Below, piece by piece: positions 1 through 5,904 of a DNA stretch of 10,560 nucleotides (within the stretch, counting starts at the first letter, position 1; each line of letters opens with the position of its first letter). The translations under genes and the position numbers were made by a program. The notes beneath the pieces are model-generated. The model saw nothing but the letters and a program-made list of their open reading frames with translations. It did no database searches and had not been told where the DNA came from. The stretch comes from Actinomycetes bacterium (lineage in GTDB: Bacteria > Actinomycetota > Acidimicrobiia > Acidimicrobiales > UBA8190). The stretch spans positions 1 to 10,560 of the forward strand of contig JAJYAB010000040.1 in NCBI GenBank assembly GCA_021779775.1. Reading direction: 5' to 3'.

Positions 1-498
1 GTCGACCTGCCATGGATCGCTGCCGTGCACGGCCCCGCTGTCGGCGGCGGGCTCGGGCTGGCCCTGACCGCCAACCTGCGGGTCACGTGCCCCGAAGCCC
101 GCTTCGCCGCCAACTTCGGCCGTCTGGGCATCCATCACGGGTTCGGGATCTCGGTGACCTTGCCCGAGCTCGTCGGGCCGTCCCGGGCGGCACTGGTGCT
201 CCTGACGGGCCGGCGCATCCATGGCGACCAGGCGACGGCGCTCGGCCTCGCCGACGTCTGCGTGCCAGCTGCCGACGTCCGCCCGGCTGCCCTGGCTCTG
301 GCAGAGGAGATCGCCGAGTGCGCGCCTCTGGCCACCCGTGCCATGAACCGGACGCTGCGGGCCGGCCTGGCCGACCGTGTACGCCAGGCAGCGCGCCTCG
401 AAGCCGGCGAGCAGGCTCGCCTCGGTGCCACGGCGGATGCCGCCGAGGGGATCGCAGCGGTGTTCGAGCGCCGGCCAGGGAACTTCATCGGCCGCTGA
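1..498 (+). CDS. Enoyl-CoA hydratase/isomerase family protein (3' part)
   Basis: This is the C-terminal 165 residues of a crotonase-fold protein; the reading frame is open from the first base, so the N-terminus lies outside the window. Visible crotonase features are IAAVHGPAVGGG (the second oxyanion-hole segment), LTGRRI and the family-like ending AVFERRPGNFIGR. Members act on enoyl-CoA thioesters in the cytoplasm (hydration, isomerisation or related steps). Aligned by eye to rat mitochondrial enoyl-CoA hydratase, the two catalytic glutamates Glu144 and Glu164 fall on Gly (visible residue 19, in GGGLG) and Phe (visible residue 39, in ANFGRLG). Classical hydration is therefore doubtful, and an isomerase, hydrolase-like or uncharacterised crotonase is more likely. 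It ends 103 bp before the carboxylesterase on the same strand, so co-transcription is possible. Family assignment is firm; the reaction is not. Confidence 0.9.
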   Translation, partial: VDLPWIAAVHGPAVGGGLGLALTANLRVTCPEARFAANFGRLGIHHGFGISVTLPELVGPSRAALVLLTGRRIHGDQATALGLADVCVPAADVRPAALALAEEIAECAPLATRAMNRTLRAGLADRVRQAARLEAGEQARLGATADAAEGIAAVFERRPGNFIGR

Positions 499-549
499 CC
501 ATTGGCGCACGGAGGTGCACACTTCCAGGTCGTGATACGGCCGAGTGGG

Positions 550-579
550 CGCTACGGATGTGAACGCTACGGATGTGAA
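550..579 (+). repeat. 15-bp perfect tandem duplication upstream of the esterase
   Basis: The unit CGCTACGGATGTGAA occurs twice back to back (550-564 and 565-579). It ends nine bases before the Shine-Dalgarno sequence of the esterase gene. Each copy carries TACGGA, close to but not matching the TAnnnT box seen before other genes here. It probably lies in the promoter or leader of the esterase gene. Confidence 0.9.
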
Positions 580-587
580 GAAGGAAG

Positions 588-593
588 AAGGAG
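588..593 (+). promoter_or_regulatory. Ribosome binding site of the carboxylesterase
   Basis: AAGGAG within a purine-rich run sits 8 nt before ATG 602. This selects ATG 602 over in-frame GTG codons further upstream (545 and 599), which would place the duplication inside the protein or leave too little spacing. Confidence 0.75.
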
Positions 594-601
594 AACGTGT
601 G

Positions 602-2119
602 ATGACGATCGTGGAGACCGCTGGCGGCAAGCTGCAGGGCACTACCGAGGGCGACGTCCAGGTGTTCAAGGGCGTGCCCTACGCCGCTCCTCCGCTCGGC
701 GCGCTCCGGTTCGCGCCGCCGCAGCCTGCTCCGGCCTGGGCGGGCGTGCGTGCGGCCACCGACTTCGGCCCGGTCAGCCACCAGAGCTCTATCGGCCTCG
801 GGTTCATGGGAGCGGGCCAGCAGATCCAGAGCGAGGACTGCCTTTACCTGAATGTCTGGACTCCCGGGGTCGACGACGCCCGCCGGCCGGTGATGGTCTG
901 GCTCCACGGCGGGGCCTTCGTCCTGGGTGCCGGTTCCGAACCCCTGTACGACGGTGCCCGCCTGGCGGCACGCGGCGATGTTGTCGTCGTCACCGTCAAC
1001 TACCGCCTGGGGGCACTCGGCTACCTCGCGCATCCTTCGCTGCGCGACGAGGCGACGGGAGCCTGCGGCAACTGGGGCCTGCTCGACCAGATCGCTGCCA
1101 TTGCCTGGGTCCGTGCCAACGCCGAAGCCTTCGGCGGCGACCCGGCCAACGTCACCATCTTCGGCGAGTCGGCCGGGTCGATGAGCGTCACCACGATCAT
1201 GGCCGTGCCGAGTGCGCGGGGGTTGTTCCAGCGGGTGATCGCCCAGAGCGGCGCGCCGATGTTCGCCACTGTCGACGAGGCCGAGGCTACCGCCTCGCGT
1301 CTGCTGAGCCTCGCCGAGGTCGGCCACGGCGAGCTGCGCGACCTGCCAGCCGAGCGCTTCGCCGATCTGCAGCAGCGGCTGATGTTCGATGGCGTCTCGG
1401 AGGGCGGCGGCATCAGCTCAGGCCTCCACGGCGAAGCGATGCCGTTTCGTCCTGTCCTCGATGAAGTGGTGCTGCCCCGTTCGCCGTATGACGCCATCGC
1501 CGAAGGGGAAGCGGCCGGCATCTCGCTGCTCATCGGAACCAACCGTGACGAGATGAAGCTGTTCTCCATGCTCAGCCCGGCCACCGACCTCGACGACGAC
1601 GGGCTGCTGTCGCGTCTGGCGGCCACCCTCAGCCCCGAGGAGAGCCGGCGCGTGATGGATTCGTACCGCAGTGCTCGCGGTGCACGCGCGGAGGCTACCG
1701 ACGCGAAGGAGCTGTGGAGCGCCATCGAGACCGATCGCTTCTTCCGGGCTCCGGCCATGCGGTTTGCCGCCACCCATGCCGCGCACCAGCCGGCGACCTA
1801 CGCCTACCTGTGCTGTTGGGAGTCCCCGATCGCCCAGCTCGGCGCGGCCCATGCCGTCGAGCTGCCCTTCGTGTTCGGCAACCTCGATGCGCCCATGATC
1901 GATCTGTTCGCCGGGAGCGGTCCGGAAGCGCAGCGCCTGGCCGGGGCGGTGCAGGACGCCTGGACCGCTTTCGCCCGAACTGGGGACCCGTCGACCGCTG
2001 CCATCGGCGAATGGCGCGCCTTCGACGGCGCTCGGCGGTCCACCATGGTCCTCGGCGTCCAGTGCGCTATGGAGGACTCGCCCCGTGGGGATGAGCTGAG
2101 CTGTTGGCTCGCCGGCTGA
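602..2119 (+). CDS. Type B carboxylesterase (alpha/beta hydrolase, PnbA-like)
   Basis: A 505-residue enzyme expected to hydrolyse carboxylic esters, of the carboxylesterase/lipase B family (pNB esterase, COG2272 type). The N-terminus GGKLQGTTEGDVQVFKGVPYA and the EDCLYLNVWTP segment are family hallmarks. WLHGGAF (about residues 99-105) gives the oxyanion hole. The nucleophile is Ser190 in GESAG, the acid is probably Glu317 in GTNRDE, and the base is His417 in GAAHAVELPFVFGN. Length is normal for the family. No signal peptide is seen, so a cytoplasmic enzyme is likely. The start is chosen from AAGGAG 8 nt upstream. It follows the crotonase-family gene on the same strand and converges with the dehydrogenase gene, the stop codons being 10 bp apart. 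The physiological substrate cannot be told from sequence. Confidence 0.95.
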   Translation: MTIVETAGGKLQGTTEGDVQVFKGVPYAAPPLGALRFAPPQPAPAWAGVRAATDFGPVSHQSSIGLGFMGAGQQIQSEDCLYLNVWTPGVDDARRPVMVWLHGGAFVLGAGSEPLYDGARLAARGDVVVVTVNYRLGALGYLAHPSLRDEATGACGNWGLLDQIAAIAWVRANAEAFGGDPANVTIFGESAGSMSVTTIMAVPSARGLFQRVIAQSGAPMFATVDEAEATASRLLSLAEVGHGELRDLPAERFADLQQRLMFDGVSEGGGISSGLHGEAMPFRPVLDEVVLPRSPYDAIAEGEAAGISLLIGTNRDEMKLFSMLSPATDLDDDGLLSRLAATLSPEESRRVMDSYRSARGARAEATDAKELWSAIETDRFFRAPAMRFAATHAAHQPATYAYLCCWESPIAQLGAAHAVELPFVFGNLDAPMIDLFAGSGPEAQRLAGAVQDAWTAFARTGDPSTAAIGEWRAFDGARRSTMVLGVQCAMEDSPRGDELSCWLAG

Positions 2120-2139
2120 CAGGGGCCAGTCAGGCCGGC
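2111..2139. terminator. Inverted repeat at the convergent gene ends, possible bidirectional terminator
   Basis: GCCGGCTGAC (2111-2120) faces GTCAGGCCGGC (2129-2139) across an 8-base loop, giving a 10-bp GC-rich stem with one bulged base. Both converging genes end in GCCGGC(C)TGAC, so the two stop codons and last codons form the stem. There is no U-tract on either side, so intrinsic termination is plausible but unproven. Confidence 0.5.
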
Positions 2140-2927
2140 AGCTCGATCCCCAGCTCGGCCAAGAGCGGCTGGGAGAAGGCGATCCGGCCGGTGAGGACCG
2201 ACGGATCGCCGGTGCACAGTGCGTAGGCGGCCTCTGCCATGTAGCTGACCGGCTCGTGGAGCTCCTCGGGAACGAGCTTGTCGAGGTGGTGGTGGACGAC
2301 GCCAGGGGTGGCTACGAGCCCCGAGGGCGACAGGACGTTCACGGCGATGCCGTCGGCGTACACCTCGGCGGCGAGGCCGGTCGTGAAGCGCTCGGCAGCA
2401 GCCTTGCACATCCCGTACACGGTCCCGCCGGGCAGGGCGCCAGGGTACGGCGGCCCCGACGGGTGGATGGCGGCCGGCGAGGAGATGTTAAGGATCCATC
2501 CGGACCTCCGCTCACGCATGCCGGGGAGCACCCGCTGGGCGAGGTCGAAAGAGGCGCGCACCTGCACCTCGAACATCAGTCGGTAGTGCCGTTCGGTGAA
2601 GTCGGTGACCGGCTCGAAGTAGGTGATGGCGGCGTTGTTCACCAGCACGTCGACCGGGCCGAGCTCGCGTTCCGCGGTCTCGACGAGACGTTCCCGGTCG
2701 CCGGCGTCTGCGAGGTCGGCGGTGATCGCCAGTGCCATGCCGCCGGCGTCGGTGATCGCCTGCACCGTTGCCGAGAGGCTGCCGGGCAACGGGTGGTCGC
2801 CCTCCGCTGCGGTACGCGCCGTCACCGCCACCGCGGCCCCGTCGGCGGCGAACCGGCGGGCAATAGCCTCACCGATGCCTCGGCTGGCACCGGTGACGAT
2901 CACAACCTTCGATGTCAAGTTCGCCAC
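2130..2927 (-). CDS. Short-chain dehydrogenase/reductase (SDR family)
   Basis: A 265-residue classical SDR, predicted to be an NAD(P)-dependent oxidoreductase in the cytoplasm. Residues 12-19 TGASRGIG form the cofactor-binding turn, NNAA at 97-100 is the structural motif, and the catalytic set is Ser149 or Ser150 with Tyr171 and Lys175 (YGMCK). Length is typical. The start is taken as GTG at 2927, because GGGGAGGG lies about 6 nt upstream and VVIVTGASRG begins at the expected place. The frame stays open to 3239, but that extension runs through the 18-bp tandem repeat and the neighbouring ABC gene on the same strand and shows no family similarity. The gene follows the ABC gene after 167 bp and may have its own promoter. 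The substrate is unknown; acyl-CoA neighbours make a 3-hydroxyacyl or alcohol substrate possible, but this is only context. Confidence 0.93.
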   Translation of the reverse strand: MANLTSKVVIVTGASRGIGEAIARRFAADGAAVAVTARTAAEGDHPLPGSLSATVQAITDAGGMALAITADLADAGDRERLVETAERELGPVDVLVNNAAITYFEPVTDFTERHYRLMFEVQVRASFDLAQRVLPGMRERRSGWILNISSPAAIHPSGPPYPGALPGGTVYGMCKAAAERFTTGLAAEVYADGIAVNVLSPSGLVATPGVVHHHLDKLVPEELHEPVSYMAEAAYALCTGDPSVLTGRIAFSQPLLAELGIELPA

Positions 2928-2958
2928 GAGCCCTCCCCGGTGACCGCTGTTGGCCCCG

Positions 2959-2964
2959 AGGTTA
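2959..2964 (-). promoter_or_regulatory. Candidate -10 box of the SDR gene
   Basis: Read on the minus strand this is TAACCT, matching TAnnnT. A transcript starting about 7 nt downstream would have a leader of about 25 nt that includes the GGGGAGGG ribosome binding site. No convincing -35 element was found. Confidence 0.35.
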
Positions 2965-3032
2965 CCCTTCGTGCTCGATGCCCGCCCCACCGGAAGCCGT
3001 GGGAGCTCCTCATCGGGTTCCGGAGCGCTACG

Positions 3033-3110
3033 GCACCGGGTCAGACGAGGGCACCGGGTCAGACGAGGGCACCGGGTCAGACGAGGGCACCGGGTCAGAC
3101 GAGGGCACCG
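3033..3110. repeat. 18-bp tandem repeat, 4.3 copies, covering the ABC gene stop codon
   Basis: The unit GCACCGGGTCAGACGAGG is repeated four times without a mismatch (3033-3050, 3051-3068, 3069-3086, 3087-3104), followed by GCACCG. Read on the minus strand each copy contains ALV-TGA in the frame of the ABC gene, so the last codons and the stop codon have been multiplied. The real stop is in the first copy met by transcription (3087-3104). Confidence 0.95.
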
Positions 3111-3853
3111 GCCGCCTTCGCGTCGGGGTCGGCCCTGGCTGTCCGGTAGACCACCTGAACGGTGGGATCGGACTGGAGCTCGGCCGGGGCGCCGGCCGCC
3201 ACGATCTGCCCGAGGTCGAGGACGTAGACCGTCCGGCACGCTGACATGGCGAGCTCGACGTCATGCTCCACCAGCAATATGGCCATCCCGTCGTCGGCGA
3301 GGCGCCCGAGCAGTGCGCCGAGCTTGTCAGTCTCCTGGCCGTCGAGCCCCGACGACGGCTCGTCGAGGAGAAGGATCTTCGGCTGGGTGGCGAGCGCCCG
3401 GCCGACCTCGACGAGGCGGCCCATGCCGGTGGGCAGCGTGTCGCAACGGACCCGTGACAGCTCGCGCATGCCGATCTGGCGGACGACGTCGTCGGCCACC
3501 CGCCCTGGGTTCGAGCTGTCACGGGCCCAACGCCGGCGGATCTCGGCGGCAACCAGGATGTTCTCGCGCACAGTGAGCGATCCGAACGCTTCGAACCGTT
3601 GGAAGGTGCGGGCGATCCCGAGCCGGGCCCGGCGGTGGGCAGGCAGGTGCCCGACGGGTTCGTCATCGAGCAGCACCTGACCCGCCTTGGCCTTCTGCAC
3701 ACCGGTGATGACGTTGAGGGTGGTGGTCTTCCCGGCTCCGGTGGGCCCGATCAGCCCGGTGACGGTGGATGCCTCGACGGTGAGGTCGACACCACGTAGC
3801 GCCGCTGCGCCGCCGAAGCGGACTTCCACCCCGGATACCTCGAGTCGAGCCAC
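3095..3853 (-). CDS. ABC transporter ATP-binding protein, branched-chain amino acid (LivG-like) type
   Basis: A 252-residue cytoplasmic ATPase expected to power a membrane importer. Features in order: Walker A GPTGAGKT (36-43), Q-loop Gln85 in ARTFQRFEAF, signature region LPTGMGRLVEVGRALA (from 140), Walker B ILLLDEP (160-166), D-loop SGLD, and H-loop His197 in LLVEHD. The ARTFQ, LTVRENIL and AAGAPAEL segments match the LivG/BraF class. The signature is LPTGMG rather than LSGGQ, and Thr replaces the usual Asn in Walker A. The start is GTG 3853, with AGGAGAGGAG just upstream. No permease, substrate-binding protein or LivF partner is seen in the window, so its partners must be elsewhere or beyond regulation by proximity. 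The final codons lie in the 18-bp repeat. The substrate is inferred from class only. Confidence 0.92.
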   Translation of the reverse strand: MARLEVSGVEVRFGGAAALRGVDLTVEASTVTGLIGPTGAGKTTTLNVITGVQKAKAGQVLLDDEPVGHLPAHRRARLGIARTFQRFEAFGSLTVRENILVAAEIRRRWARDSSNPGRVADDVVRQIGMRELSRVRCDTLPTGMGRLVEVGRALATQPKILLLDEPSSGLDGQETDKLGALLGRLADDGMAILLVEHDVELAMSACRTVYVLDLGQIVAAGAPAELQSDPTVQVVYRTARADPDAKAAGALV

Positions 3854-3937
3854 GTGCTCCTCTCCTGCTAGCTGAGGCGGGCACCACCGCGCTGGTCCGT
3901 GGACACCTGGTGGCGCCCGCCGGCAACGCGGCGATCA

Positions 3938-3968
3938 GTACCCTGACGTCTCGTACCCTGACGTCTCG
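3938..3968. repeat. 15-bp perfect tandem duplication in the divergent intergenic region
   Basis: The unit GTACCCTGACGTCTC occurs at 3938-3952 and 3953-3967, plus one further matching base. Each copy contains the palindrome GACGTC and, on the plus strand, TACCCT (TAnnnT). It lies 85 bp upstream of the ABC start and about 136 bp upstream of the carboxylase start, so it could be a regulatory site for either gene. Confidence 0.9.
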
Positions 3969-4055
3969 ACGGAGGAACGGCCCGCTCCTGCCGACCTTGC
4001 GGGTGCCGCTCGACATCGTTGCAGCGCGTCGCTGCTCCTGGTGGGAGGTCTCTGC

Positions 4056-4081
4056 CGTACCCTCCGGGACGTACCCTCCGG
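4056..4081 (+). repeat. 14-bp tandem duplication upstream of the carboxyltransferase
   Basis: CGTACCCTCCGG recurs with a 14-bp period (first copy from 4056, second from 4070 to 4081). A diverged third version, GTAGCCTCCA, follows at 4091-4100. Each of the three carries a TAnnnT box: TACCCT at 4058 and 4072, and TAGCCT at 4092. Confidence 0.85.
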
Positions 4082-4091
4082 CTCACGCCAG

Positions 4092-4097
4092 TAGCCT
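4092..4097 (+). promoter_or_regulatory. Candidate -10 box of a leaderless carboxyltransferase transcript
   Basis: TAGCCT ends 7 nt before ATG 4105, so transcription would begin at or next to the A of the start codon. No Shine-Dalgarno sequence precedes this ATG. The same spacing is seen at 8815 (minus) and 8935 (plus). Confidence 0.6.
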
Positions 4098-4104
4098 CCA
4101 GCCT

Positions 4105-5661
4105 ATGGACCACCCCATGTCGCAGCGGCTGGCCGAGCTGAAGGAGCGGAAGGAGGAGGCGCTCCATGCTGGTTCGCCCCAGGCTGTGGAGCGTCACCAC
4201 GCCAAGGGGAAGATGACTGCCCGCGAGCGTCTCGAGTACCTGCTCGACGCGGGATCGTTCCAGGAGCTCGACATGCTTGCCCGGCACCGGGCCCACGGCA
4301 TGGGTCTCGACGACAAACGGCCCTACACCGACGGGGTGATCACCGGGTTCGGCACCATCGACGGTCGGCGAGTGTGCGTGTTCAGCCAGGACTTCACTGT
4401 CTTCGGCGGGGCCCTGGGTGAGGTGTTCGCCGAGAAGATCCATAAGGTGATGGACCTGGCCGCATCCATCGGCGTGCCGATGATCGGGCTGAATGATGGA
4501 GCCGGGGCCCGCATCCAGGAGGGTGTCGTCTCCCTCCACTCCTATGGCGGCATCTTCCACCGCAACGTCGAAGCCTCCGGGGTGATCCCCCAGATCAGCG
4601 TCATCATGGGCCCGTGCGCCGGCGGCGCGGTGTACTCACCGGCCATGACCGACTTCATCTTCATGGTGAACGGGAGCAGCCACATGTTCATCACCGGTCC
4701 GGACGTGGTGAAGACGGTCACCGGTGAGGACGTCACCCTGGAGGAGCTGGGCGGCGCTATGAGCCATGCCACCAAGTCGGGCGTGGCCACCTTCGTCGCC
4801 CCCGACGAGAAGTCGTGCCTCGACGAGGTGCGGTACCTGCTGTCGTTCCTGCCGGCCAATAACCTGGAGGAGCCGCCGCCGCTGCTGCCGGAGGACGACC
4901 CCGATCGCTGGCTGCCGGAGCTGGCCGACCTCATGCCGTCTACCCCCACCCAGCCGTACGACATGAAGAAGGTCATCGCCTCGGTGGTGGACGGCGGGGA
5001 CTACTTCGAGGTCCATGCCCACTGGGCGATGAGCATCACCTGCGGCTTCGCCCGGATCGACGGCCGGGTGGTGGGCGTGGTGGGCAACCAGCCAGCGGTG
5101 CTGGCCGGGGTCCTCGACATCGACTCGTCGGAGAAGGCGGCCCGTTTCGTCCGGACGTGCGACTCGTTCAACATCCCCCTGGTGACGTTCGTCGACGTTC
5201 CCGGGTTCATGCCGGGCACGGACCAGGAGTACGGCGGCATCATCCGCCACGGGGCCAAGCTGCTGTACGCCTTCTGCGAGTCGACGGTGCCGCGGATCCA
5301 GATCATCACGCGCAAGGCATACGGCGGGGCCTATGTCGTCATGAACTCCAAGTCGATCGGAGCCGACCTGGCATTCGCCTGGCCGTCGGCCGAGCTGGCC
5401 GTGATGGGCCCGCAGGGCGCGGTGGAGATCGTCTACCGGCGCGAGCTGGCTGAGGCCAGCGACCCCGCCGCCCGCCGTGCCGAGCTGGTCGACGAGTACA
5501 CCGAGCGCTACGCCAACCCGTACATCGCAGCCGAGCGGGGCTTCGTGGACGACGTCATCGACCCGGCCGACACCCGCCGCGTGCTGGTGCGGAGCCTGCG
5601 GTTGCTGGCGTCCAAACGCGAGGAGCTCCCCCGGCGCAAGCACGGGAACGTGCCGCTGTGA
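4105..5661 (+). CDS. Acyl-CoA carboxylase beta subunit (carboxyltransferase, PccB/AccD family)
   Basis: A 518-residue carboxyltransferase that moves CO2 from carboxybiotin to a short acyl-CoA, working with a biotin carboxylase/BCCP alpha subunit that is not in the window. N-terminal half: KGKMTARERLEYLLDAGSF, GGALGEVFAEKI, GAGARIQEGV and the oxyanion loop GPCAGGAVYSP from residue 169. C-terminal half: VDVPGFMPGTDQE near 364-375, IIRHGAKLLYAF, and KAYGGAYVVM (404-413). Length is normal. Val411 occupies the position that is Asp in propionyl-CoA-specific enzymes and Ile in acetyl-CoA-accepting ones (Streptomyces coelicolor PccB/AccB residue 422, from memory), so propionyl-CoA specificity should not be assumed. 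The start is ATG 4105, supported by the TAnnnT box 7 nt upstream; an upstream in-frame extension to 3910 would cross both repeats. It overlaps the epsilon-like gene by 4 bp. Confidence 0.95.
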   Translation: MDHPMSQRLAELKERKEEALHAGSPQAVERHHAKGKMTARERLEYLLDAGSFQELDMLARHRAHGMGLDDKRPYTDGVITGFGTIDGRRVCVFSQDFTVFGGALGEVFAEKIHKVMDLAASIGVPMIGLNDGAGARIQEGVVSLHSYGGIFHRNVEASGVIPQISVIMGPCAGGAVYSPAMTDFIFMVNGSSHMFITGPDVVKTVTGEDVTLEELGGAMSHATKSGVATFVAPDEKSCLDEVRYLLSFLPANNLEEPPPLLPEDDPDRWLPELADLMPSTPTQPYDMKKVIASVVDGGDYFEVHAHWAMSITCGFARIDGRVVGVVGNQPAVLAGVLDIDSSEKAARFVRTCDSFNIPLVTFVDVPGFMPGTDQEYGGIIRHGAKLLYAFCESTVPRIQIITRKAYGGAYVVMNSKSIGADLAFAWPSAELAVMGPQGAVEIVYRRELAEASDPAARRAELVDEYTERYANPYIAAERGFVDDVIDPADTRRVLVRSLRLLASKREELPRRKHGNVPL

Positions 5662-5894
5662 CCCCGCCCAGAGACGTGCCGGTGGACATCGGTCCTCCCG
5701 TGCTCCTCGGGGTCACGCCTGCTGCCGGCCCTGAGGTCGTCGCTGCCCTGGTGGCTGCGGTCCACGAGGTGTGGCCCCGTCCGGTGGTGGCCGATGCGCC
5801 GGAGCGGGCGCAGGGACCGGGGTGGCGCTTCAGCGGCAGGTGGTGGGCGAAGCCCACCCAGCTGCGACGCGACCGGCCGTGGGCCAGCCGCTGA
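5658..5894 (+). CDS. Small acyl-CoA carboxylase epsilon-subunit-like protein
   Basis: A 78-residue protein whose GTG start overlaps the carboxyltransferase stop (GTGA), indicating translational coupling. The body has a short strand (PPVLLGVTP), a helix-like stretch EVVAALVAAVHEVW (about 26-39), a low-complexity Pro/Ala linker and a basic aromatic tail with WRFSGRWWAKP. Actinobacterial acyl-CoA carboxylases have small, poorly conserved epsilon subunits with this helix-plus-Trp-tail plan, coded right after the beta subunit; they stabilise the alpha-beta complex and raise activity. Assignment rests on position, size and this plan rather than on strong sequence identity. Its stop is 1 bp from the stop of the converging mutase gene. 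Confidence 0.7.
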   Translation: MTPPRDVPVDIGPPVLLGVTPAAGPEVVAALVAAVHEVWPRPVVADAPERAQGPGWRFSGRWWAKPTQLRRDRPWASR

Positions 5895-5904
5895 CTCAGT
5901 CGGC
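5887..5904. other. Inverted repeat centred on two converging stop codons
   Basis: GCCGCTGA (5887-5894) faces TCAGTCGGC (5896-5904) across a single base, with one bulged T. The core CTGACTCAG is a perfect palindrome made of both stop codons. As RNA the one-base loop would force the inner pairs open, so a terminator role is weak. Confidence 0.35.

Noticed and set aside
3033..3110. CRISPR-like array or repeat protein from the 18-bp units
   Set aside because: There are no spacers between units, they are head-to-tail, and the possible EGTGSD repeat peptide has no gene around it with a supported start.
2928..3239. N-terminal extension of the SDR frame upstream to 3239
   Set aside because: It runs through the 18-bp repeat and into the ABC gene, gives a repetitive Cys-Pro-Arg-Leu peptide, and bypasses the good ribosome binding site before GTG 2927.
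3910..4104. Upstream extension of the carboxyltransferase to 3910
   Set aside because: It would translate both tandem duplications, has no family similarity, and lies upstream of the TAnnnT box next to ATG 4105.
4636..5643. Long antisense open frame opposite the carboxyltransferase
   Set aside because: It is explained by the low stop-codon density of GC-rich DNA; the plus-strand protein is clearly conserved and the antisense product shows no recognisable motif.
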